A stretch of 23,823 bases of DNA from Beijerinckiaceae bacterium (GTDB lineage Bacteria > Pseudomonadota > Alphaproteobacteria > Rhizobiales > Beijerinckiaceae): positions 1 through 23,823 of the forward strand of contig CANCSY010000025.1 of assembly GCA_947380915.1 (NCBI GenBank), given 5' to 3'. Positions 23,762-23,823 of the stretch are shown here, piece after piece. The number at the start of each line of letters is the position of its first letter. Position 1 is the stretch's first letter. A program made the translations under genes and the position numbers. The notes under the pieces were generated by a model. The model was not told where the DNA came from. It did no database searches and was given only the letters and a program-made list of their open reading frames with translations.

Positions 23762-23823
23762 ATGCATGCCGAACGCTACAACCCCCGTGAGTCCGAACCC
23801 AAGTGGCAGCAGCTTTGGGAGAG
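23762..23823 (+). CDS. leuS: Leucyl-tRNA synthetase (N-terminal fragment)
   Basis: Only 20 codons are in the window: MHAERYNPRESEPKWQQLWE, very like the LeuRS N-terminus (ERYNPRESEPKWQ) of Rhizobiales. The gene runs off the right edge. A second ATG four bases later is out of frame. Position beside yggS supports the call. Confidence 0.9.
   Translation, partial: MHAERYNPRESEPKWQQLWE

Overview
The window is GC-rich, densely packed bacterial chromosome. The gene set and gene order point to an alphaproteobacterium of the Hyphomicrobiales (Rhizobiales) type: ftsE-ftsX-plsC beside an MJ0042 zinc-ribbon gene; a free-standing ProRS-associated editing protein; a CXXC thioredoxin/TPR protein followed by a Lon-N-domain protein and a Trm112-like protein; tesB-glnK-amtB beside ftsK-lolA-xthA; and yggS divergent from leuS. 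Two CtrA-type boxes next to division genes fit the same group. No species call is possible from this, and the family (perhaps near Beijerinckiaceae) is a guess. No rRNA, CRISPR array, insertion sequence, prophage or integrase is visible, and no gene-free stretch exceeds 300 bases. || Layout. 1-5378 is housekeeping: a DUF2125 gene fragment, chaC, the leftward ftsE-ftsX-plsC cluster, a membrane-anchored zinc-ribbon protein, inorganic pyrophosphatase and a GNAT acetyltransferase. 5379-9383 is the most accessory-looking part: an AT-rich promoter region, a nine-loop EF-hand protein, two tandem paralogous exported proteins with four cysteines at identical spacing, a Rhizobiales-type intergenic repeat between them, and a small exported cysteine-repeat protein, ending at tRNA-Gly(GCC). 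9577-12009 holds protein and tRNA quality-control genes. 12010-16678 is a nitrogen-assimilation block in which two ammonium transporters flank tesB-glnK. A sigma-54 promoter lies ahead of each of amt1 and glnK, with NtrC-like dyads further upstream, and a strong intrinsic terminator closes the block. 16679-21073 is ftsK (with a perfect TTAA-N7-TTAA CtrA box), lolA and xthA. 21067-23823 holds a single-domain cNMP-binding protein behind an OmpR-type response regulator, an L,D-transpeptidase-fold protein, yggS and the first codons of leuS. || How the genes work together. FtsEX, FtsK, PlsC, LolA and the YkuD protein serve division and envelope building, and the two CtrA-type boxes suggest cell-cycle timing of two of these loci. 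The amt/glnK block is a standard ammonium uptake and PII control module under RpoN/NtrC-type control, with an extra transporter. The EF-hand, paralog and cysteine-repeat genes have no function I can name and are the best candidates for undescribed biology. They look like an envelope or extracellular calcium/disulfide-linked set, but the sequence shows only architecture, not mechanism.
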